From contig JBCDGJ010000126.1 of assembly GCA_038757945.1 (NCBI GenBank), forward strand, positions 1 to 14,312: a stretch of 14,312 nucleotides of DNA, in the 5' to 3' direction. Source of the DNA: CALHVX01 sp038757945. Its GTDB lineage: Bacteria > Pseudomonadota > Gammaproteobacteria > Pseudomonadales > Azotimanducaceae. The notes beneath the pieces were generated by a model. It saw nothing but the letters and a program-made list of their open reading frames with translations, was not told where the DNA came from and did not search any database. Below are positions 6,879-13,413 of the stretch, piece by piece. The translations under genes and the position numbers were made by a program. Numbering within the stretch: the first letter of the stretch is position 1; each line of letters starts with the position of its first letter.

Positions 6879-7350
6879 ACCGGATCTGCTGGCGTCCTGG
6901 TACTTCGCCTACGGCTCAAACATGAATCCGGCTCGCATGGCTGCGCGCAAGATCGTGACCCGAGCGGCGCTCCCGGGACGTCTGGACGGGTTCCGCCTGG
7001 CGTTCGACAAGCGCGGAAGAATCGAGGGCGAAGGGCACGCCAACGTGGTCTACCAGCCACGGGCCCAGGTCGAGGGTGTGCTCTACCAGCTCCAGGCGCT
7101 GGAGGAGCTGGCAAAGCTCGATCGGTTCGAACGCACGCCGATCAACTACAGCCGTGAACTGGTTCGGATCGAAGCAGGAACCGGCGCCATCAGCGCCTGG
7201 GTCTACATCGCGAATCCGGGTGCGCGCAGCGGAGGCCTGCTGCCCAGCGCGGAGTACCTGAGCCACCTGCTTGCCGGTGCCAGGTTCCTGTCCCCGAGCT
7301 ATCTGGAAGCGCTGCGTGCCCATCCGGTGCTGGCGCCCACAGCCGCGTGA
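6850..7350 (+). CDS. Gamma-glutamylcyclotransferase-like (AIG2/GGCT fold) protein
   Basis: The product is 166 residues from ATG 6850, chosen for the strong upstream GGGAGG. The hallmark YFAYGSNMNP at residues 18-27 is the substrate-pocket motif of the gamma-glutamylcyclotransferase superfamily. Further matches are LPGRLDGFRLAF (41-52), VEGVLYQL (74-81) and LDRFERTPINYSRELVRI (90-107). Glu94 is the likely counterpart of the catalytic acid in GGCT enzymes. Members release 5-oxoproline from gamma-glutamyl amino acids or remove gamma-glutamyl-amine links; the exact substrate cannot be read here. The gene starts 29 bases inside tusA and its TGA shares a base with the ATG of epmC, so co-translation is likely. 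There is no signal peptide, so it should be cytoplasmic. Confidence 0.88.
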   Translation: MNSGSGTQPEPDLLASWYFAYGSNMNPARMAARKIVTRAALPGRLDGFRLAFDKRGRIEGEGHANVVYQPRAQVEGVLYQLQALEELAKLDRFERTPINYSRELVRIEAGTGAISAWVYIANPGARSGGLLPSAEYLSHLLAGARFLSPSYLEALRAHPVLAPTAA

Positions 7351-7874
7351 TGAGTGGCGGTACCGCAGCGCTTGGCAGCACTGCCATCACAGCATGCTTC
7401 AACGCCACTTTCGCAACAGCGCAGCACGTCGTCCTGGTCGGCGGGTTTGACGAACCCCTGTATCTGCCGGCGACAACGGCGGCACCGGCACAGCTGCGAT
7501 TCACCCGTGACTACGCGGCCAGCGCGCTCCACGAGATCAGCCACTGGTGCATCGCCGGCCCGGGCCGGCGGCGGCGGCGGGACTTTGGCTACAGCTATCT
7601 GCCTGCACCACGCACTTTCACGCAGCAGCAGGCGTTTCTGCGCAGCGAGGCCGGTGCGCAGGCGCTCGAATCGCTCTTTGCAGACATCGCAGGGGTGACT
7701 TTTCATCTGAGCCTCGACGATCTGGAGGATCGCCATCCGCAGCTGCGCCAGCCCTTTGCGCTGGCTGTCGCGGCCTGCCGGCGCCGGCTCGAAGTCGATG
7801 GCACACCTCCTGCTGCACGCGTGTTCTGCGAAGCGCTGCGTCGGCGGCGTCAGCAACCGCTGGTGCTGTCGTGA
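7350..7874 (+). CDS. epmC: Elongation factor P hydroxylase (EpmC/YfcM)
   Basis: The product is 174 residues from the ATG at 7350, which overlaps the preceding TGA by one base; a GTG one codon upstream is the alternative. It resembles E. coli YfcM through its length: FDEPLYLP (33-40), YAASALHEISHWCIAG (55-70), RRRRDFGYSYLP (75-85), QALESLF (104-110) and the C-terminal PPAARVFCEAL. HEISH at 61-65, with Glu107, would supply the metal ligands. In E. coli EpmC hydroxylates the beta-lysylated lysine of EF-P, the last modification step. The EF-P gene, epmA and epmB are not in this window. The C-terminus is rich in Arg (RRRRQQPLVLS). Family assignment is confident from the HEISHWC block and its surroundings. 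Confidence 0.92.
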   Translation: MSGGTAALGSTAITACFNATFATAQHVVLVGGFDEPLYLPATTAAPAQLRFTRDYAASALHEISHWCIAGPGRRRRRDFGYSYLPAPRTFTQQQAFLRSEAGAQALESLFADIAGVTFHLSLDDLEDRHPQLRQPFALAVAACRRRLEVDGTPPAARVFCEALRRRRQQPLVLS

Positions 7875-9046
7875 CCGGCACGGCTCTGCACGTTGGCTTG
7901 CTGATCAATCCGGTCGCCGGAATTGGTGGCGCAACGGCCCTGCAGGGGAGCGACGGACCGGACATTCAGCATCGCGCGGCGGCCCTTGGTGGCAGCGGTC
8001 GCGGCCTGGATCGCGCACGCCGCGTGCTGGCTGCCTGCGCTGAGCGTGTCCCGGAGCAGCTGCGCTGGTCGACCTGGGGGGGCGCAATGGGTAGCGACGC
8101 GTTCGTCGGATCGCCCTGGGCACCCGCCATCCTCGGCGAGAGTTCGGAGCCTACGAACGCGCTGGCCACGCAGACCGCCGCGCAGCACCTGCGGGCGGCG
8201 CAGGTCGATGTGCTGCTGTTCGTGGGCGGCGACGGTACCGCTCGGGACCTGATCGGGGCTGGCATCGGCGAGCTGCTATGCCTCGGGGTACCCGCTGGCG
8301 TAAAAATGCATAGCGGCGTGTTTGCTACCACACCCGAGGCGGCAGCGGAGATCGTCGTTGGGCTGGTACAGGGCGCATTCGTTGCTGCTGAATGGGGCGA
8401 GGTCCGTGATCTGGACGAAGCCGCCCGACGCGACGGTCAGATCCGTACCGAGCGATTTGGCGAGCTGCGCATTCCTGCAGCGGGCGGCTACGTGCAGCGG
8501 ACCAAGGAAGCGGGCCGGGAGAACGAAGCGCTGGCCATTGAAGAGATCACGGCGGAGCTCGCGGAAACGGCGTCCGGACAGATCGTCATCGGCCCCGGGG
8601 GCACCTGCGCGCGCATCAAAACCGCTCTCGGTATCACGCAGCCGACGTTGCTGGGCGTCGACGTCTGGCACGATGGCAACACGGAGGGACGCAACGTCGA
8701 CGCGCGCTGGCTGGCGGACCATGCGCCTGCGCCGGACCGGCTCGTTGTGAGCTTCACGCCGACGCAGGGTTTTCTCTTCGGACGCGGCAATCAGCAGTTC
8801 ACCACAGGCTGGCTCGCACGATTACAGCGACAGCAGATTCAGATCGTAGCAACCCGGAGCAAGCTCAAAGCCCTTGCAGGAGCACCCCTGCTGATCGATA
8901 CCGACAGCGCGGCCGTCAACGCGCAGCTCACCGGTCTCTATGCAGTAACAGTCGGCTACCGGGATGAGCTGTGGTACCGCGTGGCTGCCGACTATCGCAG
9001 TGCCCGTACCGCAGACCCTGGGGACCCGAACGTCAGGACTCCATGA
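7871..9046 (+). CDS. ATP-NAD kinase family protein (COG3199 type)
   Basis: The product is 391 residues from the GTG at 7871, which overlaps the epmC stop in a GTGA arrangement. The open frame continues upstream but that part is an epmC shadow. LLINPVAGIGG at 10-20 and LLFVGGDGTARDL at 115-127 are the nucleotide-binding signatures of the NAD kinase/diacylglycerol kinase fold, with GGDGT the phosphate-binding loop. LGVPAGVKMHSGVFATTP (138-154) is typical of the COG3199 branch, predicted to phosphorylate NAD with ATP or polyphosphate. The family is distinct from classical NadK and is longer. GPGGTCARIKTALG (241-254) and LLGVDVW (260-266) lie in the C-terminal domain. The substrate is not proven by sequence. 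Its 3' end overlaps the opposing hypothetical gene by 14 bases. Confidence 0.87.
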   Translation: MTGTALHVGLLINPVAGIGGATALQGSDGPDIQHRAAALGGSGRGLDRARRVLAACAERVPEQLRWSTWGGAMGSDAFVGSPWAPAILGESSEPTNALATQTAAQHLRAAQVDVLLFVGGDGTARDLIGAGIGELLCLGVPAGVKMHSGVFATTPEAAAEIVVGLVQGAFVAAEWGEVRDLDEAARRDGQIRTERFGELRIPAAGGYVQRTKEAGRENEALAIEEITAELAETASGQIVIGPGGTCARIKTALGITQPTLLGVDVWHDGNTEGRNVDARWLADHAPAPDRLVVSFTPTQGFLFGRGNQQFTTGWLARLQRQQIQIVATRSKLKALAGAPLLIDTDSAAVNAQLTGLYAVTVGYRDELWYRVAADYRSARTADPGDPNVRTP

Positions 9047-9425
9047 AAGCAAGCATGGCGGTCTCGAGCTGGGTCGAGGAGCGCGCTTTCAGCGCATCCC
9101 GCAGGCGCGTCAGGTGGCGCTGGTCACTGTCCGGCGGGCGTCGGTTCAGCATCAGGAACGCCCGTTCGCTCAGTACTGCCTGATCCAGAGCCTCCTGTTT
9201 GATGGCGTCAGCGAAACGCAGATAGCCCTCCGCGCCGAGCCACAGGAGCGCTTCGTAGCAGGCCAGATGGCGCGGCGAATGGAGGCCGAACTCGTCGGTC
9301 TCGTCCGGACCGTTCAGGTCTTCCACATACAGGATGATGGGGCGTGGGAAGGCATCATAGAGGCTCAGCAGGGCGCGCGCGGCATCGCGAAAGAACTCAT
9401 CGATGTTGATGTCGGCAACGGTCAT
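9033..9425 (-). CDS. Conserved-looking small hypothetical protein
   Basis: The product is 130 residues from the ATG at 9423-9425. The open frame runs upstream into alaA, but that part is a shadow. It lies 22 bases downstream of alaA on the same strand, so it is probably co-transcribed. There is no signal peptide, membrane helix or cysteine cluster. It is helical with beta pieces: FFRDAARALLSLYDAFPRPI, an ILYVEDLNGPDETDEFGL stretch, then SPRHLACYEALLWLGAEGYL, whose pattern recalls a winged-helix or PadR-like wing. Residues 75-130 are charged and helical. I do not recognise the family. The even residue mix and defined helices make it look like a real cytoplasmic protein, possibly a small regulator or adaptor; that role is inference only. 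Confidence 0.75.
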   Translation of the reverse strand: MTVADINIDEFFRDAARALLSLYDAFPRPIILYVEDLNGPDETDEFGLHSPRHLACYEALLWLGAEGYLRFADAIKQEALDQAVLSERAFLMLNRRPPDSDQRHLTRLRDALKARSSTQLETAMLAFMES

Positions 9426-9447
9426 GGATGTTGATGCCCGTCTGAAA

Positions 9448-10722
9448 TCAGCGCTGCCGATAACCGGCCAGAAAGCGCTCGATGGCGCCAACGCCGGCCC
9501 GCAGGTCGTCGACGTAAGGCAGAAACACGATGCGAAAGTGGTCGGGCTCTGGCCAGCTGAAGCCGCGGCCATGGACGACCAGCACTTTCTCCTGCTCCAG
9601 CAGGTCGAGGACAAAACGCTCGTCATCGGTGATGTTGAACTTCCGGGTGTCGAGCTTGGGAAACAGGTACAACGCGCCATCGGGCTTCGTACAGCTGACG
9701 CCGGGAATCTGATTGAGCAGCTCCCAGGCCAGATTACGCTGCTCGAGCAGCCGTCCGCCGCTCGCGACCAGGTCGTTGATACTCTGATAGCCACCGAGCG
9801 CGGTCTGAATGGCGTGCTGCGTCGGTACATTCGAGCACAGGCGCAGCGATGCGAGCATGTTGAGCCCTTCGATATAGTCGCCGGCAATACGTTTGTTGCC
9901 GCTGACCACCATCCAGCCGGTGCGGAAACCGGCGGCACGATAGGCCTTCGACAGGCCGTTCAGGGTGACCACCAGGCACTCGTTGGCGAGCGTGGCGAGC
10001 GCAACATGCTGCGCCGTGTCGTACAGGATTTTGTCGTAGATTTCGTCGGCGAAGACGACGAGCTGGTGTTCCTCGGCGATGCGCATCAGCCCCTCCAGCA
10101 TGTCGCGGCTATAGACCGCACCGGTGGGGTTATTCGGGTTGATGACGACGATGGCCCGGGTCCGCGGCGTGATCTTCTGGCGGATGTCATCCAGATCCGG
10201 AAACCAGCCGGCGCCTTCGTCGCAGCGATAGTGTACGGGCTTGCCCGCGCAGAGCGCGGTTGCGGCGCTCCACAGCGGAAAGTCGGGCGCCGGGATCAGC
10301 ACTTCGTCGCCGACGTTAAGCAGCCCCTGGAGACCCATCATGACGAGTTCGGAAACGCCGTTGCCGATGTAGACGTCATCCACCTCGACGCCGGGAATGC
10401 CAAGCTGCTGGCAGTACTGCATGACGGCTTTTCGGGCGGAGTACAGGCCCTTCGAATCGGAGTAGCCCGTAGCACTGGGGAGCTGCCGCACGACGTCGAG
10501 GATGATCTCCTCGGGCGTTGCAAAACCGAAGGCCGCCGGGTTGCCGATGTTCAGCTTGAGCACCTGGTGGCCTTCGTCCTCGAGGCGCTGGGCCGCTGAC
10601 AGCACCGGGCCGCGGATGTCGTAGCAGACATTATCGAGCTTGTTCGACTTGCGGATGGGCCGGAGCGGCGATTTGTGCAGCACTGCGGGCGCTGCGTTGG
10701 GGTGCGGATTGGGCTCGGACAT
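9448..10722 (-). CDS. alaA: Alanine transaminase AlaA (YfbQ-type, PLP-dependent)
   Basis: The product is 424 residues from the ATG at 10720-10722. It aligns closely by eye with E. coli AlaA/YfbQ, which makes alanine from pyruvate and glutamate. From SNKLDNVCYDIRGPV (26-40) onward nearly every block matches, for example LKLNIGNPAAFGF (55-67), DSKGLYSARKA (89-99), YIGNGVSEL (118-126), INPNNPTGAVYS (194-205) and FADEIYDKILYD (224-235). The PLP lysine is Lys259 in NGLSKAYR. Asp226 should contact the pyridine nitrogen, and Arg397 in HFRIV should bind the substrate carboxylate. About 18 extra Pro/Ala-rich N-terminal residues precede the part matching the E. coli protein. It is a cytoplasmic class I aminotransferase. 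The gene is divergent from msrB and followed by the small hypothetical. Confidence 0.95.
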   Translation of the reverse strand: MSEPNPHPNAAPAVLHKSPLRPIRKSNKLDNVCYDIRGPVLSAAQRLEDEGHQVLKLNIGNPAAFGFATPEEIILDVVRQLPSATGYSDSKGLYSARKAVMQYCQQLGIPGVEVDDVYIGNGVSELVMMGLQGLLNVGDEVLIPAPDFPLWSAATALCAGKPVHYRCDEGAGWFPDLDDIRQKITPRTRAIVVINPNNPTGAVYSRDMLEGLMRIAEEHQLVVFADEIYDKILYDTAQHVALATLANECLVVTLNGLSKAYRAAGFRTGWMVVSGNKRIAGDYIEGLNMLASLRLCSNVPTQHAIQTALGGYQSINDLVASGGRLLEQRNLAWELLNQIPGVSCTKPDGALYLFPKLDTRKFNITDDERFVLDLLEQEKVLVVHGRGFSWPEPDHFRIVFLPYVDDLRAGVGAIERFLAGYRQR

Positions 10723-10906
10723 GGTTCTCGCCGGGTTGATGGCTGCTTACACGACCCCATAGTACGCTATCGCTTCAAGCTTTCCGCGGCAGGCCGTCTC
10801 AGGACGCAACGCGCCGTCGAGATGCAACCATCGCGCAACGCCCGGCAGCGGGATGGTCAGGCCGGGGAGCGTGCTGGCGTACCGGACAGACAGTGGGATC
10901 CTGACT
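10723..10906. promoter_or_regulatory. Divergent promoter region between alaA and msrB
   Basis: These 184 bases lie between two start codons facing away from each other, so both promoters should be here. On the minus strand TACTAT at 10759-10764 is a fair -10 candidate for alaA, but the -35 position 17 bases upstream is not recognisable. No clear operator palindrome is seen. The call rests on layout more than on motif. Confidence 0.4.
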
Positions 10907-11332
10907 ATGAGTAAAGACCAAACCGCCGCCGATGTGGCGCGCGAAAAATCCGAAGCCGAGTGGCGTGCGTCGCTGACGGAAGACGAGTACCAGATACTGC
11001 GCTGCGCGGGTACCGAGCGTGCCTTCACCGGCGAGTATGTGAACACCAAGACGCCCGGCACCTATCGGTGTCGAGCCTGCGGGCAGCCGCTGTTCTCATC
11101 GACCACCAAATACGACAGCGGCAGCGGTTGGCCGAGCTTTTATCAGCCGCTGTCCGCTGGCGCCGTTGATGAGGTTGAGGATCTGAGCCACGGCATGCGC
11201 CGGGTTGAGGTTGTCTGCAGTGCCTGTAAGAGCCATCTCGGCCATGTGTTCCCGGACGGTCCGCAGCCGACCGGTCTGCGCTACTGCATGAATTCCGCGT
11301 CTCTCAAGCTGGAGCCGCAGGCTGAGGGTTGA
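10907..11332 (+). CDS. msrB: Peptide-methionine (R)-S-oxide reductase MsrB
   Basis: The product is 141 residues from ATG 10907. An in-frame ATG at 10853 would add 18 residues with no family match. It reduces methionine-R-sulfoxide in proteins. Zn is held by Cys55 and Cys58 (CRAC) and Cys104 and Cys107 (CSAC). The catalytic Cys127 lies in RYCMNSASL, and SHLGHVFPDGPQPTG (109-123) is a strong signature. The usual resolving cysteine in the SGCGWPSF motif is replaced by Ser73 (SGSGWPSF). Cys33, in ILRCAGTE, sits where a second MsrB subgroup, such as the Xanthomonas enzyme with Cys31, carries its resolving cysteine. There is no signal peptide, so it should be cytoplasmic. The gene ends 6 bases from the end of the opposing spermidine synthase-like gene. 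Confidence 0.95.
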   Translation: MSKDQTAADVAREKSEAEWRASLTEDEYQILRCAGTERAFTGEYVNTKTPGTYRCRACGQPLFSSTTKYDSGSGWPSFYQPLSAGAVDEVEDLSHGMRRVEVVCSACKSHLGHVFPDGPQPTGLRYCMNSASLKLEPQAEG

Positions 11333-11338
11333 GGTGGC

Positions 11339-12268
11339 TCAGCGGCGCCGGGAGTTCAGCAGGTTGGCCGGGGAGTACTGATCCGTCAGCACCCGGACGG
11401 AACGATCCCAATCGATGCGCGCCGAGGTCGAGCGCAGCTGTCGGCGCAGCTCCACGCCGTAGGGTTTGAGTCGCCGCGCGAGGGCACTGCTTGCCTCAAG
11501 TGCCGCCTTGCGGTCGGCTTCCGTTAGACCGTCGGCAGCCGTCAGCAGGATCCGGTTTCCGGAGTAGCCCTCGGAAACACTTAATATTGACTTAAATACA
11601 TCCGTATAAGTCACTGATTCGTGGTCATAAAGCTGGCTCGCGGCGAAGGTGTTCGCGGCTATGATGCCGCCGTCGTTCAACAGTGAGCGCACTTCCTGAA
11701 GAAACTCCCGGGTCAGCAGATGCTCGGGAATGTAGTCGCCGTTGAAGGCATCAAGCAGGATCAGATCGTAGCCGCGATGTGCTGCAGGATCGCGCTGGCG
11801 CAGCCGCGCCCGGCGCTTGCTGAAGACGCGAGCGTCCTGCGTAAAGACCTCGGTGCGTTCCCCGGGATCGTACTCGAAATACTCCTGTGCAACCTTGACC
11901 ACCACCGGATCGATCTCAACCACGTGCATCTCGAGCTCCGGGTACAGCTCTTCCAGCGCTTCGGGCAGCGTACCGCCGCCGAGGCCCAGGACGAGCACGC
12001 GCTGCGGATCAGGCTGAAAGGCCAGCGCGGTCATCATCATGCGCGTGTAGGGAAACAGCATCTGCTGTGGGCGCTGCGGATTCCGGCAGGTCTGATTGCG
12101 CTGATCGCGGCGGACCGAAAACTGCAGGCAGACCCGGGACGGCTCCCGGGTAACCAGTACCGTCTGATAGAGGGAGCGTTCCCGGTGCACGACCTCCGCT
12201 GCCGCTCCGGTGCTGATCAGCAGCAGGGGCGGCAGAGCCAGCAGCAGATTCAGGAGCCGGCGGGTCAT
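11339..12268 (-). CDS. Spermidine synthase-like protein (Rossmann methyltransferase fold), detached catalytic half
   Basis: The product is 309 residues from the ATG at 12266-12268, which overlaps the upstream membrane gene in an ATGA arrangement. Residues 1-24 are one hydrophobic segment ending AAAEVV, either a signal peptide or a last membrane helix. Residues 29-40 (RERSLYQTVLV) open the spermidine synthase-like domain. VLVLGLGGGTLPEAL (91-105) is the nucleotide loop; Glu118 and Asp120 in VEIDP, Asp145 in QDARVF and Asp173 in LLDAFNGDYIPEHL are the expected ligand residues. The C-terminal LTDQYSPANLL is typical of the membrane-linked family. The DAFNGD block differs from classical SpeE, so aminopropyl transfer is not assured. 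If the first segment is exported, the domain would be periplasmic, which is unusual for a decarboxy-SAM or SAM user. The substrate is unknown. Confidence 0.85.
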   Translation of the reverse strand: MTRRLLNLLLALPPLLLISTGAAAEVVHRERSLYQTVLVTREPSRVCLQFSVRRDQRNQTCRNPQRPQQMLFPYTRMMMTALAFQPDPQRVLVLGLGGGTLPEALEELYPELEMHVVEIDPVVVKVAQEYFEYDPGERTEVFTQDARVFSKRRARLRQRDPAAHRGYDLILLDAFNGDYIPEHLLTREFLQEVRSLLNDGGIIAANTFAASQLYDHESVTYTDVFKSILSVSEGYSGNRILLTAADGLTEADRKAALEASSALARRLKPYGVELRRQLRSTSARIDWDRSVRVLTDQYSPANLLNSRRR

Positions 12269-12912
12269 CCGGCGTTGGTCTCTGCTGGATTGGCAGCCGG
12301 ATGCGAGGCTGCACTGCCAGATGCCAGCAGCAGAGCGACGCCACCGCAGCCGGCCAGCGTCAGGCACAGCAGACCGAACAGGGTGTTCATTTCGAACCAC
12401 AGCACCAGGTAAAAGGAGGTCAGCAGCGTTCCGACCGCACTGCCCGCCGTGGAAACGAAGTAGAGCCGCCCGGCGACGGCCCCAGCCTGAATGGTTGTCT
12501 GAACCAGCAGTCGGACCGCGTACGGAGAGATTGTCCCGAGTACCAGGGTTGGCAGAAAGAAGAGGCTCATGCAGGCCAGCAGCGAGCCGAACCGGGGATC
12601 CTCCACCGCTTCGAAGATCTGGTTCATCACCCATTCGTTGATCCACGGCAGCGGCGCCAGCAGCACTGCGGCCAGGCAGAACAGGCCGCCGAAGCGGGTG
12701 AGGGTCGCCGTGGGCATGGATAGCTGTCCGCCAATGAGATAACCCGCGGACAGCGCCAGCATGAAAACGCTGATGATGCTGCCCCAGACATAGACGCTGC
12801 TGCCAAAGTAGGGTGCCAGCAGCGGTCCGCCGAGGAGCTCGAGCGACATGATGATGAAGCCACCGCTGAACGCCAGGAGATAGACAAGTCCCCGTTGTCC
12901 CCGGGCGGTCAC
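12265..12912 (-). CDS. Polytopic membrane protein, N-terminal half of fused MFS/spermidine synthase-like family
   Basis: The product is 215 residues from a GTG at 12910-12912, overlapping the rhodanese stop in a GTGA arrangement. It is strongly hydrophobic with about six or seven membrane segments: near 10-28, 40-62, 74-90, 108-128, 150-170 and 178-198. FSGGFIIMSLELLGGPLLAPYFGSS is broken here as a SLELLGGPLLAPYFG core, a signature of the membrane part of fused spermidine synthases. LGTISPYAVRLL and TAGSAVGTLLTSF are further family hallmarks. In many bacteria this part continues directly into the catalytic domain; here a stop codon separates them and the catalytic half follows with a 4-base overlap. 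A role in moving or presenting a substrate to the catalytic half is inference. Confidence 0.83.
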   Translation of the reverse strand: MTARGQRGLVYLLAFSGGFIIMSLELLGGPLLAPYFGSSVYVWGSIISVFMLALSAGYLIGGQLSMPTATLTRFGGLFCLAAVLLAPLPWINEWVMNQIFEAVEDPRFGSLLACMSLFFLPTLVLGTISPYAVRLLVQTTIQAGAVAGRLYFVSTAGSAVGTLLTSFYLVLWFEMNTLFGLLCLTLAGCGGVALLLASGSAASHPAANPAETNAG

Positions 12913-13331
12913 GACCTGCGCGCTGCTTTGTCGACCACGGTCTGGCCTGCCGCCTTCCAGCTACGAAAACCACCATCGATGTGGCAAACGTTCTTGAGCC
13001 CCATGTCCTGGACCGTTTTGGTCGCCAATGCGGATCGCCAGCCGCTCTGACAGTAGAAGACCAGCCGTTTGCCGCTGCCGAATACCTCGCGGTAGTAGGG
13101 GCTCGCCGGATCGATCCAGAATTCGAGCATGCCACGCGGTGCATGCACGGCGCCGGGGATCTGGCCTTCGCGCTCGAGCTCCCGCGGATCGCGGATGTCG
13201 ACGAACACCGCGCCGTCGTCGTCCAGCAGCGCTGCCGCAGCGTTGACGTCGAGCGTCTCGATCTCGGCGTTCGCAGCATCGAGCAGTGCCTGGTAGCCAA
13301 CGGCCAGGGCGGGTTGTTTCTCTTCGCTCAC
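12909..13331 (-). CDS. Rhodanese-like sulfurtransferase
   Basis: The product is 140 residues from a GTG at 13329-13331, chosen because GGAGG lies 8 bases upstream; the longer open frame upstream is Cys-rich nonsense. It is a single rhodanese domain: VFVDIRDPRELEREGQIPGA (42-61) is the first signature, and HAPRGMLEFWIDP follows. The active-site loop is CQSGWRSA with Cys94, and HIDGGFRSWKAAG (118-130) is the closing signature. The Cys would carry persulfide in transfer from thiosulfate or another donor. There is no signal peptide, so it should be cytoplasmic. The gene overlaps the downstream membrane gene by 4 bases, suggesting one transcript with the spermidine synthase-like pair. Its specific partner is unknown. 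Confidence 0.92.
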   Translation of the reverse strand: MSEEKQPALAVGYQALLDAANAEIETLDVNAAAALLDDDGAVFVDIRDPRELEREGQIPGAVHAPRGMLEFWIDPASPYYREVFGSGKRLVFYCQSGWRSALATKTVQDMGLKNVCHIDGGFRSWKAAGQTVVDKAARRS

Positions 13332-13339
13332 GGGCGGAT

Positions 13340-13344
13340 CCTCC
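13340..13344 (-). promoter_or_regulatory. Ribosome binding site deciding the GTG start of the rhodanese
   Basis: A perfect GGAGG on the minus strand lies 8 bases before the GTG at 13329-13331. It settles the start against the longer open frame. Confidence 0.75.
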
Positions 13345-13363
13345 GGCTTCCGGAACACGGCCA

Positions 13364-13378
13364 CTGCCACGGTGGCAG
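13364..13378. repeat. 15-bp palindrome between the MFS and rhodanese genes
   Basis: CTGCCAC and GTGGCAG flank a single central G, giving seven perfectly paired positions in the 82-base gap between the two minus-strand genes. There is no T-run after it on the minus strand, so it is not a typical intrinsic terminator. With a one-base centre it fits an operator-like site better than an RNA hairpin, but no protein can be assigned. Confidence 0.45.
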
Positions 13379-13413
13379 GGGCGCTACTGTAACCTTCACG
13401 GGCGCTGTTGCCA

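Noticed and set aside
11321..11343. GCTGAG/CTCAGC inverted repeat at the convergent msrB end
   Set aside because: Only six paired bases with an 11-base loop, overlapping both stop codons and lacking a T-run on either strand. Too weak to call a terminator.
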